From contig CAMVDV010000010.1 of assembly GCA_947166305.1 (NCBI GenBank), positions 18,328-82,327 of the forward strand: 64,000 bases of DNA. The letters run 5' to 3'. Source of the DNA: an uncultured Prevotellaceae bacterium (lineage in GTDB: Bacteria; Bacteroidota; Bacteroidia; Bacteroidales; Bacteroidaceae). The position numbers and the translations under genes are program-made. The notes beneath the pieces were generated by a model. It did not search any database. It was not told where the DNA came from and saw nothing but the letters and a program-made list of their open reading frames with translations. Below, piece by piece: positions 32,353 through 40,632 of this stretch. Position 1 is the stretch's first letter. Every line of letters starts with the position of its first letter.

Positions 32353-34533
32353 GCCCTTTTTCCATTCGTCGGCAACGTGTTTCGTCGTAGACCCGTCGGG
32401 ATTGCGCCGTATGTATATGCCTCTGACGGGCTTCTCTATGGGCCGGCCGCTCAAGTCGAAGTAGCGTGTCTGGCCGGAACCAGCAGGCAAATCGACGGCG
32501 GTGGCGTTGCCGAGCAGGAACTCGATGTGCTTCACTTCGCTGCCGTCTGCGCTCTCAGCCTCAAGATAGGCGCGGAGTCCGCTCTGCTTGATGTTGGTCG
32601 TGCTGCGATAGAAACCGCCGCTCAACATGATGAAGCTGCCCTGAGGCACAGCACTCCTGGGGTAATAGCCCGTGAAGGTCAGTTTGTTGCCAAAGGAATC
32701 CGACAGTCTGATAGGGCTGTTCGTCGTGGTCTTGAGGTTCAATCCATTGCCAGGAACGTAGTCGAAGCCCTCAATTGTAGCCGGAACCCTCACGATGCAA
32801 GGCCGTCCGGCCCTGATGCTCGTCACGTCGTCGAACGCCACATACCACGTCTCGCCACAGTCCTCGAAGGCACACGGCTCACGCAGTTCTGTGCCGTCGC
32901 CCAGGAGTTCCGACACCTGCGCAGAGGTCAGGGCGAAAGGCAGACAGAGTGTCGTCCAGACATTCTTCGTGATTCTCTTGTTCACCCTGACGCTGAGGCA
33001 CACGCCACCCTCGGGGACAGAAGTCGAACCCTCGTCGAGAACCACCTGCGGAATGGCCTCTCCGGTGCGGAAGACACCGCAGTCGAAGTACGCACCGCCC
33101 GCGTCTTGCTGCACTTGGGCGGCAATGACGTTCCTTCCATTCCTTAAGTATCGGGAGATGTTCTTCTCAATGGGCGTGTCCGTCGTCCAGCCTTCGGCCG
33201 AGAGGACCAGCGTGCCGTTGACATAGACCTTGCAGTCGTCGTCGTGGAAGACACGGAGCGTATGCCTGAGCAGCGAGGTGTATCCGTCGAGAGTGAACTC
33301 CCTGCGCACCCAGCAGCAGTTGTATTCGCCCAGCCATCGCGTGGAATAAGGCAGCGCATAGTTGGGACTTCCCATCGGAAACGTTGCCTCTTGCCACTCG
33401 CTGTCATCGTAGTCTGCGCGATACCAACCCGCGGCCGGCACCTTCAGGGCATCGACAGAAGCGGCAGTCTGCGCGGCTGCATCTTTCCGAAAGACACGTC
33501 CTTGCCAGCACAAGTCACTGCCCATCGGCACCACCCACCCGTCGCCGGGAGCAGGCGGAGCACTGGCCGTGGCCTGACAGTTCTCGATGATGGCATCGAC
33601 GAGCAACTGTCCGCGTGTGTCATGAGAAGAGAATGTGAGCGAATAACGGTCGGTCCCGGCAAAGTCCATCATCACGATTCCCGTCGGACCACTGTGCGAC
33701 TGAAGGTAGTTGAGCGCAAGTTCATTGCATTTCTCAGCGCAGTCAGCCACATAATGATTGTTGATGATGTAGTTCTCCTTAGTAAATCCCGACGTATGGT
33801 TAATGTAGAATTTGCCCGTATTCCCTGCCATTGCCTCGCCAAGGAGACGTTCTATGTCGGCCTTCTTCCTGTTGAGGTTGTCGGCAGAAGCCACGTTGTA
33901 GATGTCCTGAATGCGGCATTGCAACTCGTCGCCAAAGTAGCCTCGATAGGTCATGTCAAAGGTTGCATTGTCCTGCCACGCATTCGTCCGCACTGCACCG
34001 TAGTTGCTTTCTCCCCAACTGTCGCGGCTCAGCACGAGCATCTTGCCGCGCATCTGCTCGACGGTGAGGTAAGGATTGAGCTCCAGCAAGCGGTCTGCAT
34101 GGTCGTCGAGCACTATCTTCAGCATCTCGGCCCAGCCGTTTCCGTCCACTTCCTTCTTGATGAAGACGATGAGGAACTCGCTGGGATGGGCGGCAAGGAA
34201 ACTTTCGAAGGTGTCGAAGATGCTGGCCACCGACTCGTTGCCACGCGTGACGGAACCATGATATATATAGAGATTGTAGCCATCGACCCCTGGACGGAGG
34301 TCGAAGGCCCGCACGCCGAGGTCGAGCTGCTCGCTGATGGAGAACCGCTGGCACTCAGCGTTCCATGAGAAGCCTTTCGTGCCGGCATCGTGAGTGCCGG
34401 GGATGGAAAGGCTATGCAACGAAGCCTTCCCGGGCAATACCGACATCCAGTTGCTGCGGTCGACATCGGCCGAAGCGTCGAACGAAAGCATCAGGAGCAT
34501 CGCGCTCCACAGCAAAACACCGGGCGTCTTCAT
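32335..34533 (-). CDS. Secreted PI-PLC-like phosphodiesterase with C-terminal beta domains
   Basis: Secreted 732-aa protein. Signal peptide about residues 1-22. The phosphatidylinositol-specific phospholipase C X domain runs about 25-310, with catalytic His48 in LSIPGTHDAGT and His92 in YIYHGS, plus VRAFDLRPG. It is the bacterial PI-PLC type, in which lipid or GPI anchors are substrates. A galactose-binding-like beta-sandwich follows (WYRADYDDSEWQEATFP, about 350-500), then a further beta region. The C-terminus (KGRGIRR) and stop codon are written by array I. The zeta-like pair lies directly upstream with only 9 bp of spacing, so it may share that transcript. Confidence 0.9.
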   Translation of the reverse strand: MKTPGVLLWSAMLLMLSFDASADVDRSNWMSVLPGKASLHSLSIPGTHDAGTKGFSWNAECQRFSISEQLDLGVRAFDLRPGVDGYNLYIYHGSVTRGNESVASIFDTFESFLAAHPSEFLIVFIKKEVDGNGWAEMLKIVLDDHADRLLELNPYLTVEQMRGKMLVLSRDSWGESNYGAVRTNAWQDNATFDMTYRGYFGDELQCRIQDIYNVASADNLNRKKADIERLLGEAMAGNTGKFYINHTSGFTKENYIINNHYVADCAEKCNELALNYLQSHSGPTGIVMMDFAGTDRYSLTFSSHDTRGQLLVDAIIENCQATASAPPAPGDGWVVPMGSDLCWQGRVFRKDAAAQTAASVDALKVPAAGWYRADYDDSEWQEATFPMGSPNYALPYSTRWLGEYNCCWVRREFTLDGYTSLLRHTLRVFHDDDCKVYVNGTLVLSAEGWTTDTPIEKNISRYLRNGRNVIAAQVQQDAGGAYFDCGVFRTGEAIPQVVLDEGSTSVPEGGVCLSVRVNKRITKNVWTTLCLPFALTSAQVSELLGDGTELREPCAFEDCGETWYVAFDDVTSIRAGRPCIVRVPATIEGFDYVPGNGLNLKTTTNSPIRLSDSFGNKLTFTGYYPRSAVPQGSFIMLSGGFYRSTTNIKQSGLRAYLEAESADGSEVKHIEFLLGNATAVDLPAGSGQTRYFDLSGRPIEKPVRGIYIRRNPDGSTTKHVADEWKKGRGIRR

Positions 34534-34542
34534 CTCTGATTG

Positions 34543-34752
34543 CTATCTTAATGAGCGTCGGGCCAGTGGATCGCCTGCCGAAGCGTCGGACACGCCCTGC
34601 TCCACGTCGGGCACCATCTCGAGTATCTTGCCGCCACGGCACACCACGAGGCTCTGATGAGCTGCACCTGCACGCTGCCAAAGTCGGCTTTGTGCCCTGC
34701 GAACGCCTTCGTCTATGAGGCGTTGCATTTCAAGTATCTCTTGCTCCTTCAT
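34543..34752 (-). CDS. Small protein downstream of the zeta-like kinase, 69 aa
   Basis: A 69-aa protein that begins within the stop of the zeta-like gene (ATGA overlap), so it is translated with it. The N-terminus is a helix (MKEQEILEMQRLIDEGVRRAQ), followed by a short beta segment (SLVVCRGGKILEMVPD). Similar small proteins accompany zeta-like kinases in several Bacteroidetes, as I recall them, but I cannot name the family. It may be an antitoxin or an accessory factor. Confidence 0.7.
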   Translation of the reverse strand: MKEQEILEMQRLIDEGVRRAQSRLWQRAGAAHQSLVVCRGGKILEMVPDVEQGVSDASAGDPLARRSLR

Positions 34753-35357
34753 GCCTTCTCGCCCTCCTCCGGCTTGTTATATTTCTCCTGAAGCTGTCGA
34801 AAAGCTTCTGTGTCATACACTGCCACCTTGTCTCCTCCGAGGCCCGATGCAATGTGGACAGCAGGACAATCGCTGTTGTCATACAGCGACCAACTGTCCA
34901 CCACAGGCATGTAGAGCTGGAAGAGGTTGTTTAGTCCGGCATCATATCTGCGCAGAATGACGTCGGTGGGAATGTTGTGTCCGCCCATTGCCACGCGTTT
35001 GGCCACTCGCGCCACTGCCTGTTCGGGGGTGCTGAGCAGGAAAAAGAGGAGCGTGACGAAGTAGCCGCGCTTCTGTGCCTGACGGATGAGCTTGACGTAC
35101 GACCTGGTTGCCAGGGTCGTCTCGAAGGCGAAGGTCTCGCCTTCCTTAAGCAAATAGATGATGCGGTCAATCATTAGTCTGCCCGCTTGGATGGCCACGC
35201 CTTCGGGATTGAAAGGCGAGAGGCCTGCCGCAATCTCGTCTGCATTGACAAACTCGCGGCAACCTAACATCTCCGGCAGCACGGTGAACGAGGCAGTCGT
35301 CTTGCCTGCGCCGTTGCAACCGGCCACGATGTAGAGGTTCATCTTCTTCTTTTCCAT
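34749..35357 (-). CDS. Zeta toxin-like P-loop kinase, 202 aa
   Basis: P-loop protein of the zeta-toxin family, whose true toxins phosphorylate UDP-GlcNAc. Walker A GCNGAGKTT (about residues 13-21), then EFVNADEIAAGLSPFNPE (the catalytic Asp region of zeta proteins) and FAFETTLATRSY, a substrate-binding block. MEKKKMNLYIV gives the start at ATG 35357; MNLYIV, five codons in, is also possible. It overlaps the 69-aa gene by 4 bp and lies 11 bp from trmD. It is embedded in a housekeeping operon (trmD, pyrD), so a toxin role is uncertain; it may act on a metabolite. Confidence 0.82.
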   Translation of the reverse strand: MEKKKMNLYIVAGCNGAGKTTASFTVLPEMLGCREFVNADEIAAGLSPFNPEGVAIQAGRLMIDRIIYLLKEGETFAFETTLATRSYVKLIRQAQKRGYFVTLLFFLLSTPEQAVARVAKRVAMGGHNIPTDVILRRYDAGLNNLFQLYMPVVDSWSLYDNSDCPAVHIASGLGGDKVAVYDTEAFRQLQEKYNKPEEGEKA

Positions 35358-35368
35358 ATCGTTTGCTT

Positions 35369-36082
35369 TTACTTTTTCTTTGTTTTCTTAGGGATTGCCG
35401 GCTCCTGACCAACGAGTAGGTCGGGCCTGAGCCTTTGCGTGCGCTCCAGGCTTTGCTGCAATTCCCATTCCTTTATGAGCCTTTCGTTGCCGGAAAGCAA
35501 CACATCGGGCACCTTCCAACCCTTGTATTCGGCAGGTCGCGTATAGACTGGAGCAGCCAGGAGATTGTCCTGAAAAGAGTCGGAGAGCGCACTTTGTTCG
35601 TCGCCAATCACGCCTGGAACGATGCGAACTATGGCGTCTGCCATCACAGCAGCTGCCAGTTCTCCGCCCGTCAGGACGTAGTCGCCGATGCTCACCTCCT
35701 TGGTAATGAGGTGCTCCCTTATGCGATAGTCGATGCCTTTGTAGTGACCGCAGAGGATGATGATGTTCTCGCAGAGGGAAAGACTATTGGCCATGGGCTG
35801 GGAGAACTGCTCTCCGTCGGGCGTGGTGAAGATAATCTCGTCGTACTTTCGTTCGGCTGTCAGAGCCGAGATGCAGCGGTCGATGGGCTCGCACTGCATG
35901 ACCATGCCGGCGAATCCTCCGAAAGGATAGTCGTCCACGCGACGCCATTTGTCCAACGTATAGTCGCGGAGATTGTGGATGTGAATTTCCACCAAGCCCT
36001 TCTTCTGCGCTCTGCCGACGATGGACTCCTGCATGAAGCCCTGAATCAACTCGGGCAAGACGGTGATGATGTCTATTCGCAT
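35369..36082 (-). CDS. trmD: tRNA (guanine-N1)-methyltransferase
   Basis: Methylates G37 of tRNAs ending in a purine-G anticodon, which prevents +1 frameshifting. [16 protein letters not shown] is the normal start (ATG 36082, 237 aa); the frame runs open another 171 codons upstream, but that region is pyrD in another frame. Conserved blocks: [26 protein letters not shown], and the trefoil-knot SAM site [17 protein letters not shown] (here [11 protein letters not shown]). It overlaps the pyrD stop by 10 bp and lies 11 bp from the zeta-like gene. C-terminus: KKTKKK. Confidence 0.97.
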   Translation of the reverse strand: MRIDIITVLPELIQGFMQESIVGRAQKKGLVEIHIHNLRDYTLDKWRRVDDYPFGGFAGMVMQCEPIDRCISALTAERKYDEIIFTTPDGEQFSQPMANSLSLCENIIILCGHYKGIDYRIREHLITKEVSIGDYVLTGGELAAAVMADAIVRIVPGVIGDEQSALSDSFQDNLLAAPVYTRPAEYKGWKVPDVLLSGNERLIKEWELQQSLERTQRLRPDLLVGQEPAIPKKTKKK

Positions 36083-36981
36083 AGGCCGATGATTTGGTTT
36101 ACGCTCTCGAAGCCATGCCTGTCGAGGTATTCGTTGATGCCCTCCACGACCTTGACACTGACGGTCGGGTCGATGAAATTGGCTGTTCCTATCTCTATCG
36201 CAGTGGCTCCCGCCAGCAGGAACTCCACTGCATCCTTGGCGCATGATATGCCTCCGAGCCCTATCACGGGCAGTTTGACGGCATGAGCAACCTGGTAAAC
36301 CATGCGAAGTGCAACTGGCTTGATGCACGGACCGCTGAGCCCTCCCGTCCCGATACTCAGGATGCGTTTGCGCTTTTCTATGTCGATGGCCATCCCCATC
36401 AAAGTATTGATGAGGCTGACAGCATCGGCTCCGGCATCTTCGACGGCAAGGGCGATGTCCGTGATGCTGGTCACATTCGGCGAGAGCTTCACGATGAGCG
36501 TCTTCTTGTAGGCCTCGCGGACAGCCCTCACGACGCTCGATGCGCCTTCGGTTGTCGTGCCGAAAGCCATGCCGCCGTGCTTGACGTTGGGACACGAGAT
36601 GTTGAGTTCGATGGCCGGAATGCAGTCGAGTTCATTGATGCGGGCTGCACATTCGGCGTAGTCCTCTGGACTGTTGCCCGACACGTTCACTATCATATTG
36701 GTGCCGATGCCCTTTATCTGGGGGTAGATGTGCCGGCAAAAGTAGTCGACACCCTTGTTCTGGAGGCCCACGCAATTGAGCATTCCGCCCGATGTCTCTG
36801 CCATGCGGGGGTAAGGATTGCCCTCGCGAGGGTTCAGAGTTGTGCCCTTCACGATGATTCCACCCAGTTCCGTCAGGTCGATAAAGTCTTGATACTCTAT
36901 GCCATAGCCAAAGGTTCCGCTGGCCGTAAGCACAGGGGTCGAGAGCTTCAGCCCTGCTATATCTACTCGCAAATCTGCCAT
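36073..36981 (-). CDS. pyrD: Dihydroorotate dehydrogenase B (NAD+), catalytic subunit
   Basis: Oxidises dihydroorotate to orotate in pyrimidine synthesis, using the electron-transfer subunit PyrK. 302 aa, type 1[23 protein letters not shown], the nucleophile Cys in [28 protein letters not shown], and [20 protein letters not shown]. The stop overlaps trmD. pyrK is upstream, with array B between the two in a 144-bp spacer. Confidence 0.97.
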   Translation of the reverse strand: MADLRVDIAGLKLSTPVLTASGTFGYGIEYQDFIDLTELGGIIVKGTTLNPREGNPYPRMAETSGGMLNCVGLQNKGVDYFCRHIYPQIKGIGTNMIVNVSGNSPEDYAECAARINELDCIPAIELNISCPNVKHGGMAFGTTTEGASSVVRAVREAYKKTLIVKLSPNVTSITDIALAVEDAGADAVSLINTLMGMAIDIEKRKRILSIGTGGLSGPCIKPVALRMVYQVAHAVKLPVIGLGGISCAKDAVEFLLAGATAIEIGTANFIDPTVSVKVVEGINEYLDRHGFESVNQIIGLCE

Positions 36982-37020
36982 TGTTCTTCTTCTATTTATT
37001 GTATCTTCGGAAAGTATTCA

Positions 37021-37108
37021 TGTGTCGTTGGCAATTTACTAACGTGTAATTGACGATTTACTAACGTGTCGTTGACGATTTACTAACGTGTCGCTTGCCA
37101 TTTACACG
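37021..37108. repeat. 22-bp tandem array B
   Basis: Three clear 22-bp copies with cores such as CGTGTCGTTGACGATTTACT and a fourth, diverged one. The unit is close to array A's (GATTTACTAACG, then A or T, then GT), and both arrays are followed by similar sequence (GGAGACTTCACC here, GGAGGACTTCAC there). It lies between pyrK and pyrD, 17 bp from the pyrK stop. Confidence 0.9.
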
Positions 37109-37125
37109 TGTGTAGTTTGGAGACT

Positions 37126-37899
37126 TCACCATTTAAGTTTATCGACATCAAACACAGGCCCCTCCTTGCAGACACAGGCATTGCCGTCTTTCGTCTCTTC
37201 TACGCAGCAAAGACATGCGCCCAGACCGCAAGCCATCATGTTTTCCAAGCTGACTTCACACGGGATTCCCGTCCGCTTTGCATAGGAAGCCATTGCCATC
37301 ATCATGGGCTTAGGCCCGCAGACAGCAATGCGGTCGAACTTCTCACGGCACAGGATGCTGTGCTGTGTGACGAAGCCTTTCTCGCCTTCCGACCCGTCTT
37401 CTGTCGTAACATAAACGTCGCCGAGAGCACGGTAGGCATCGAGCCTGAGCAGGTCCGACTTGCTCCGTGCGCCGAGCAGGAACGTCGGGCGGATGCCCTT
37501 GCGCTGCATCTCCTGCCCCATGAACAGGAGCGGAGCGATGCCGACACCGCCGCCTACGAGCAGAAACTTCTGCTCTGCCGACGTGGGCATCGTGAAGCCA
37601 TTGCCAAGAGGCAGTATCGCGTTGAGCACCGACCCGGGCTCCTTTTGCCAAAGCGACGCTGTGCCAGCGCCAACCTTCTGTACGAGGAAGCCTACTTCGT
37701 TCTTTTCATAGTCCACGCAATGCAGGCTGATGGGCCTGCGGAGGAACGTCTCCTTGCTCTCGTCGATGCGGAGTTGTGCGAACTGACCCGGCTTCATCTC
37801 AGGCAGTTGGCCCGCCGGATTGGTCGCCATGAGCAGCAGATAGCGCTCGCTCAACGGCTCAACACGCGTGACTTGCAAGTCCAAAACGTACTTCCTCAT
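37126..37899 (-). CDS. pyrK: Dihydroorotate dehydrogenase B, electron transfer subunit
   Basis: Flavin and iron-sulfur subunit that passes electrons from PyrD to NAD+. It has the FAD-binding RRPISLHCVDY, the NAD-binding GGGVGIAPLLFMG, and a C-terminal 2Fe-2S cluster motif CGLGACLCCVEETKDGNACVC (a run of closely spaced cysteines). 257 aa, normal length. The gene pair pyrK-pyrD is typical of the 1B type. A promoter at 38261 with about 350 nt of leader could serve it. Confidence 0.95.
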   Translation of the reverse strand: MRKYVLDLQVTRVEPLSERYLLLMATNPAGQLPEMKPGQFAQLRIDESKETFLRRPISLHCVDYEKNEVGFLVQKVGAGTASLWQKEPGSVLNAILPLGNGFTMPTSAEQKFLLVGGGVGIAPLLFMGQEMQRKGIRPTFLLGARSKSDLLRLDAYRALGDVYVTTEDGSEGEKGFVTQHSILCREKFDRIAVCGPKPMMMAMASYAKRTGIPCEVSLENMMACGLGACLCCVEETKDGNACVCKEGPVFDVDKLKW

Positions 37900-38254
37900 A
37901 TACCTTATTATATATAGGTGTGTTCTATGGATTATGTTTTTCTCTTGTCATGGTGAAGTTCTGTTTTTATGTTTCGGCTGATTTTTGCGTTGTTTGGTGT
38001 CATTTTGTCAAGTCTCATCGGCCACATAGCCCGCTATGCTCCCTCTTCAACTTACATTCTGACTCGCAAACAAACTCAAAATACAGCTCGACATAATTCA
38101 TAGAACTCACCTTTATCGATTCGTTTTTCTATCTCGCCAAGCTCTTAGCTTCGGTTCGCCACAGGAGTCGAGGCCGGACTTCATCCATCCGCCGGTTCTT
38201 GACCTCAAAGCAACCTTTGCCGACCGGCACTCGGCGACGCAGGCGTCTGCTTAG
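37900..38254 (-). ncRNA. Candidate structured leader or non-coding RNA upstream of pyrK
   Basis: The TAnnTTTG element at 38261-38268 points into this region, which has no long gene. The minus-strand RNA could form several hairpins, including AGCATAGC/GGCTATGT (about 38025-38045) and CCGGCGGATG/AAGTCCGG. A 28-codon frame (38015-38101) sits in it. No U-tract terminator is seen before pyrK. It is either a long pyrK leader or a separate RNA. I have an impression that this sequence recurs in Prevotella genomes, which I could not test. Confidence 0.4.
38015..38101 (-). CDS. Possible 28-aa leader peptide
   Basis: A short frame starting MNYVELYFEFVCESECKLKR and ending EHSGLCGR. AAAGGTGAG lies 6 nt before the ATG, an unusually good ribosome-binding site for this phylum. 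It sits in the candidate pyrK leader. It could be a regulatory leader peptide or simply part of a conserved non-coding element. Confidence 0.3.
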   Translation of the reverse strand: MNYVELYFEFVCESECKLKREHSGLCGR

Positions 38255-38260
38255 GCGTTG

Positions 38261-38268
38261 CAAAGTTA
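38261..38268 (-). promoter_or_regulatory. TAnnTTTG promoter pointing toward pyrK
   Basis: TAACTTTG then C on the minus strand, immediately after the terminator of the XRE gene and about 360 bp before pyrK. The distance implies a long leader or a separate small RNA. Confidence 0.5.
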
Positions 38269-38270
38269 CA

Positions 38271-38307
38271 AAAAATATCGGAACATTGAGCATGTTCCGA
38301 TATTTTT
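38271..38307. terminator. Bidirectional terminator after the XRE gene
   Basis: AAAAATATCGGAACAT / ATGTTCCGATATTTTT is a perfect 16-bp inverted repeat with a 5-nt loop (TGAGC). It starts at the XRE stop codon. Confidence 0.88.
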
Positions 38308-38762
38308 CATTCCTTAGCACAAAAAGTTTCGAAAGTTCCGTCGTCATAAAAGACTCTTATTTCAGAAATTTTTCGCAAAGGTTTGTCGTGATTTTTTCCA
38401 GAAGGCGTGGAAAGTGCGGTCTGAGGTGCCGGTTGCTGGGCACTCAAAAGCTGTTCCATGAAGCCTGTCTGAACGGGAAGTCCGCCCGGTTGATGCGGAG
38501 CGGTAGCCGCACCTTCGGCACCCGGCACCCGCTGACCCGCGCCAGAGGCATCCGCCAGAAACATTTCGCCTTTGCCGTCGAGCAGCCAACTCATGTTCAC
38601 CTCCGGGAAACGTTCGTGGATGTTGTTGACTGTGGCAAGACTCGGATTAGTTCGTCCGCTAAAAATACTCGAGAGCGAACCCTCGGATATGCATATCTCG
38701 GAAGCGAAAACTTTCTGCGACATTCCCATGCTTTTCATGAGAGCAATGATACGATCCTTCAT
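38307..38762 (-). CDS. XRE-family helix-turn-helix protein, 151 aa
   Basis: DNA-binding protein with an N-terminal HTH: MKDRIIALMKSMGMSQKVFASEICISEGSLSSIFSGRTNPSLATV, then NMSWLLDGKGEMFLAD, the sequence seen in Bacteroidetes regulators of this kind. A Pro/Gln/Ala-rich linker and a C-terminal module IRVFYDDGTFETF follow; the latter is common in this subgroup. Proteins of this type are sometimes phage-related, but no prophage genes are here. Its promoter lies 56 bp upstream. Its targets are unknown. Confidence 0.85.
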   Translation of the reverse strand: MKDRIIALMKSMGMSQKVFASEICISEGSLSSIFSGRTNPSLATVNNIHERFPEVNMSWLLDGKGEMFLADASGAGQRVPGAEGAATAPHQPGGLPVQTGFMEQLLSAQQPAPQTALSTPSGKNHDKPLRKISEIRVFYDDGTFETFCAKE

Positions 38763-38817
38763 GATTTTATGTACACCTGCCTGTTTATAACTGCTGTTTG
38801 TTGTTCTAAATCGACTG

Positions 38818-38825
38818 CAAAGATA
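38818..38825 (-). promoter_or_regulatory. TAnnTTTG promoter of the XRE gene
   Basis: TATCTTTG then C on the minus strand, 56 bp from the XRE start. Confidence 0.65.
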
Positions 38826-39282
38826 CGAAATTTAATTCAAACCTCCAAACTTTATCTTTGCGAACTTCACTTTCTTCTTTTACTTTTAATTCGCAAACTC
38901 AAACTTTACAAAACAAAATTCTCGGTTTGCATACACATACTTTTGTTCGTCAAACCACGCTATCTGTCACAAAATCAAGTTAAAGTAAAGCACTTTTCCA
39001 AAATCCTTTAATTTCTTGGCTCAAATTTACTAATGCAATCTGTCATTTTGTGTTTTGTGACATTATTGCCATAAAATTGCCGAAACGATGCCTTCGTGTG
39101 CAATAATCTTGCTCTGTTTGTTCTAAAAAACTCACGCTAAACTCTGAGTTTCAAATAATAATAGTAATGTATAATCCATGCATAACATTCCGTTTGTTTA
39201 TGCGCATCGGGTTGTTTTGGTTTTGACTTTCAAATTTACAAACCTAAACCTACAGTTCATGCATATTGCTCTTTTGTAAACT

Positions 39283-39327
39283 AAACCCTGCCCTGGATTT
39301 GGTTTTGCAAAGGAGTGGCAGGGTTTT
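39283..39327. terminator. Terminator-like hairpin
   Basis: AAACCCTGCC / GGCAGGGTTT forms a 10-bp stem with a 24-nt loop; TTTTG follows on the plus strand and TTTAGTTT on the minus. It lies about 200 bp after the holA stop and could end holA transcripts. Confidence 0.55.
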
Positions 39328-39529
39328 GCTTTGTAAAGTGAAAGTGGAGGAAAACGGGGAAAAACGTTGAAAACAAGGGAAAATGAAGTTTTAGCCCGCG
39401 GGCAAGGCCAAGGGCAAGCACGGCGAATTTTACGCGATTCTCAGGAGCATAATTTTCGCATAAAGCATTTTCTTTCAGGCGTTAAAGCCCAAAATTGACG
39501 ATAAGAAGAAAAGGCCGAAAAAAATTAAT

Positions 39530-40549
39530 TTAGTGCAAAATGAAGAAGATTAGGTCTTGCAGAAGCTCCTCATGAGGCGTTCTGCAGCCTCCCACTCCCT
39601 TGCTTTTGGCATCAGTTTGGCGTATTTCGCTCAAAATTTGCATTACTTTGACTCCCGAATAGTTTCTTCTGGCCGGTCCGATGTCTTGTCTCACCTTCCA
39701 TTCCGTCTTGCCGAGCCACGTCGCTATGCCTGCGTCGGTTCTGTCAGGAGCGTAGTATGAGAGCATAACGTCGGAAAAAAATGTAAACAAACTGGAAAGA
39801 GTTTTCGTGATGAAAAAGCTTCGCGGGTTGCCTTGGTAGTATTTTACGATTTGATTTGCACGAAAGATGTTCCGACTGGCAAGGGCTGCCTGGAGTTCAA
39901 AGTCGTTGAAGTCCTTGCTCATGCCAGTCTGTTCTTCCACGAGAGCTGTGCTCACCACCCTATTGCCCTGCGGCAAGGCGAGCAGAAGTTTGTCCATCTC
40001 GGTGGTGAGACGGCTGAGGTCGGACCCGACGTGGCCTGCTATCATCTGCACAGCCTGCGGCTCTATGTCGGCGCCATGCTGGCTCAAGTAGTGGGAGATG
40101 AACGGCGGGAGCTGGTTATCGTAGAGTCTTTTGCTCTCGAAGAGCACGCCCACTTGCTGGATGGCCTTTGCCACGGTCTTGCGCATGTCGAGCTTTCCGT
40201 GCTTATGACAAAAGATGAGAACGGTGGAAGGCGTGAGGTGGGCGAGGTACGACTCGAGGCCTTCGAGCGAACGGATGGCTTGTGCTTCCCTGACGAGGAC
40301 TACCCTTCGCTCTGCCATCATGGGGTATGCGTGGGCCAACTCAATGACTTTGTCGATGTCGACCTCTGCTCCGTAGACGATGTCGAGGTTGAAATCTCGC
40401 TCATCGGGCGTGAGTGTGGCGTCGACCACTGCGTCGCTCAGGCGGTCGATGTAGTAGTCTTCGTCGCCCATCAAGTAGTAAACGGGTGCTATCTTCTTTG
40501 CTTTTACGTCGCGCAGGACTTCGTCGTATGTGATACCTCTGGCTGCCAT
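39530..40549 (-). CDS. holA: DNA polymerase III subunit delta
   Basis: Clamp-loader subunit that opens the sliding clamp. It has KKIAPVYYLMGDEDYYIDRL, the degenerate P-loop region of delta, AYPMMAERRVVLVREAQ, VGSDLSRLTTEMDKLLLAL, and FELQAALASRNIFRANQIV. It is 339 aa. ATG 40549 is directly after a repeat-rich spacer without a TAnnTTTG element. AMP nucleosidase lies upstream on the same strand. Confidence 0.94.
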   Translation of the reverse strand: MAARGITYDEVLRDVKAKKIAPVYYLMGDEDYYIDRLSDAVVDATLTPDERDFNLDIVYGAEVDIDKVIELAHAYPMMAERRVVLVREAQAIRSLEGLESYLAHLTPSTVLIFCHKHGKLDMRKTVAKAIQQVGVLFESKRLYDNQLPPFISHYLSQHGADIEPQAVQMIAGHVGSDLSRLTTEMDKLLLALPQGNRVVSTALVEEQTGMSKDFNDFELQAALASRNIFRANQIVKYYQGNPRSFFITKTLSSLFTFFSDVMLSYYAPDRTDAGIATWLGKTEWKVRQDIGPARRNYSGVKVMQILSEIRQTDAKSKGVGGCRTPHEELLQDLIFFILH

Positions 40550-40555
40550 TTATAA

Positions 40556-40632
40556 AAGGTGAAAAGGTGAAAGAGTGAAAGGGTTAAAAAGTTAAAAGGT
40601 TAAAAAGTTAAAAGGTTGAAAAGTTAAAAGGG
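40556..40632. repeat. 8-bp GGTTAAAA / AGTTAAAA repeats
   Basis: A run of alternating GGTTAAAA and AGTTAAAA octamers after a GGTGAAAA start. The same 8-bp period occurs upstream of topB (TTTTAACC, the complement) and of gpsA. Confidence 0.8.

Larger units (their letters stand above)
38763..39529. other. AT-rich 767-bp gap with no recognised gene
   Basis: The longest gap apart from 49.7-50.5 kb, and much more AT-rich than its surroundings. It starts with the XRE promoter. It then holds CTGTCACAAAATC/CTGTCATTTTGTG (38950-39060), GCATGTTTG-type motifs and a terminator-like hairpin (39283-39327). The conceptual 270-aa frame (38199-39011) runs across the XRE gene and is not credible. A small RNA or AT-rich regulatory region is possible. 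Confidence 0.4.

Noticed and set aside
36083..36595. A 171-residue N-terminal extension of TrmD
   Set aside because: It lies in pyrD in a different frame, is rich in Arg/His/Gly, and TrmD has a perfect normal start at 36082.
37900..38254. RNase P RNA
   Set aside because: A GATGAAGTCCGG stretch recalls the GAGGAAAGTCCGG core, but the matching 3' conserved core is absent and the length is short.
38129..38347. A 72-codon frame across the XRE terminator
   Set aside because: It starts in the XRE gene and spans a perfect terminator and a promoter, so it would not be expressed as one message.
38307..38762. Prophage repressor
   Set aside because: The HTH is phage-like, but no integrase, structural or lysis genes lie within the window.
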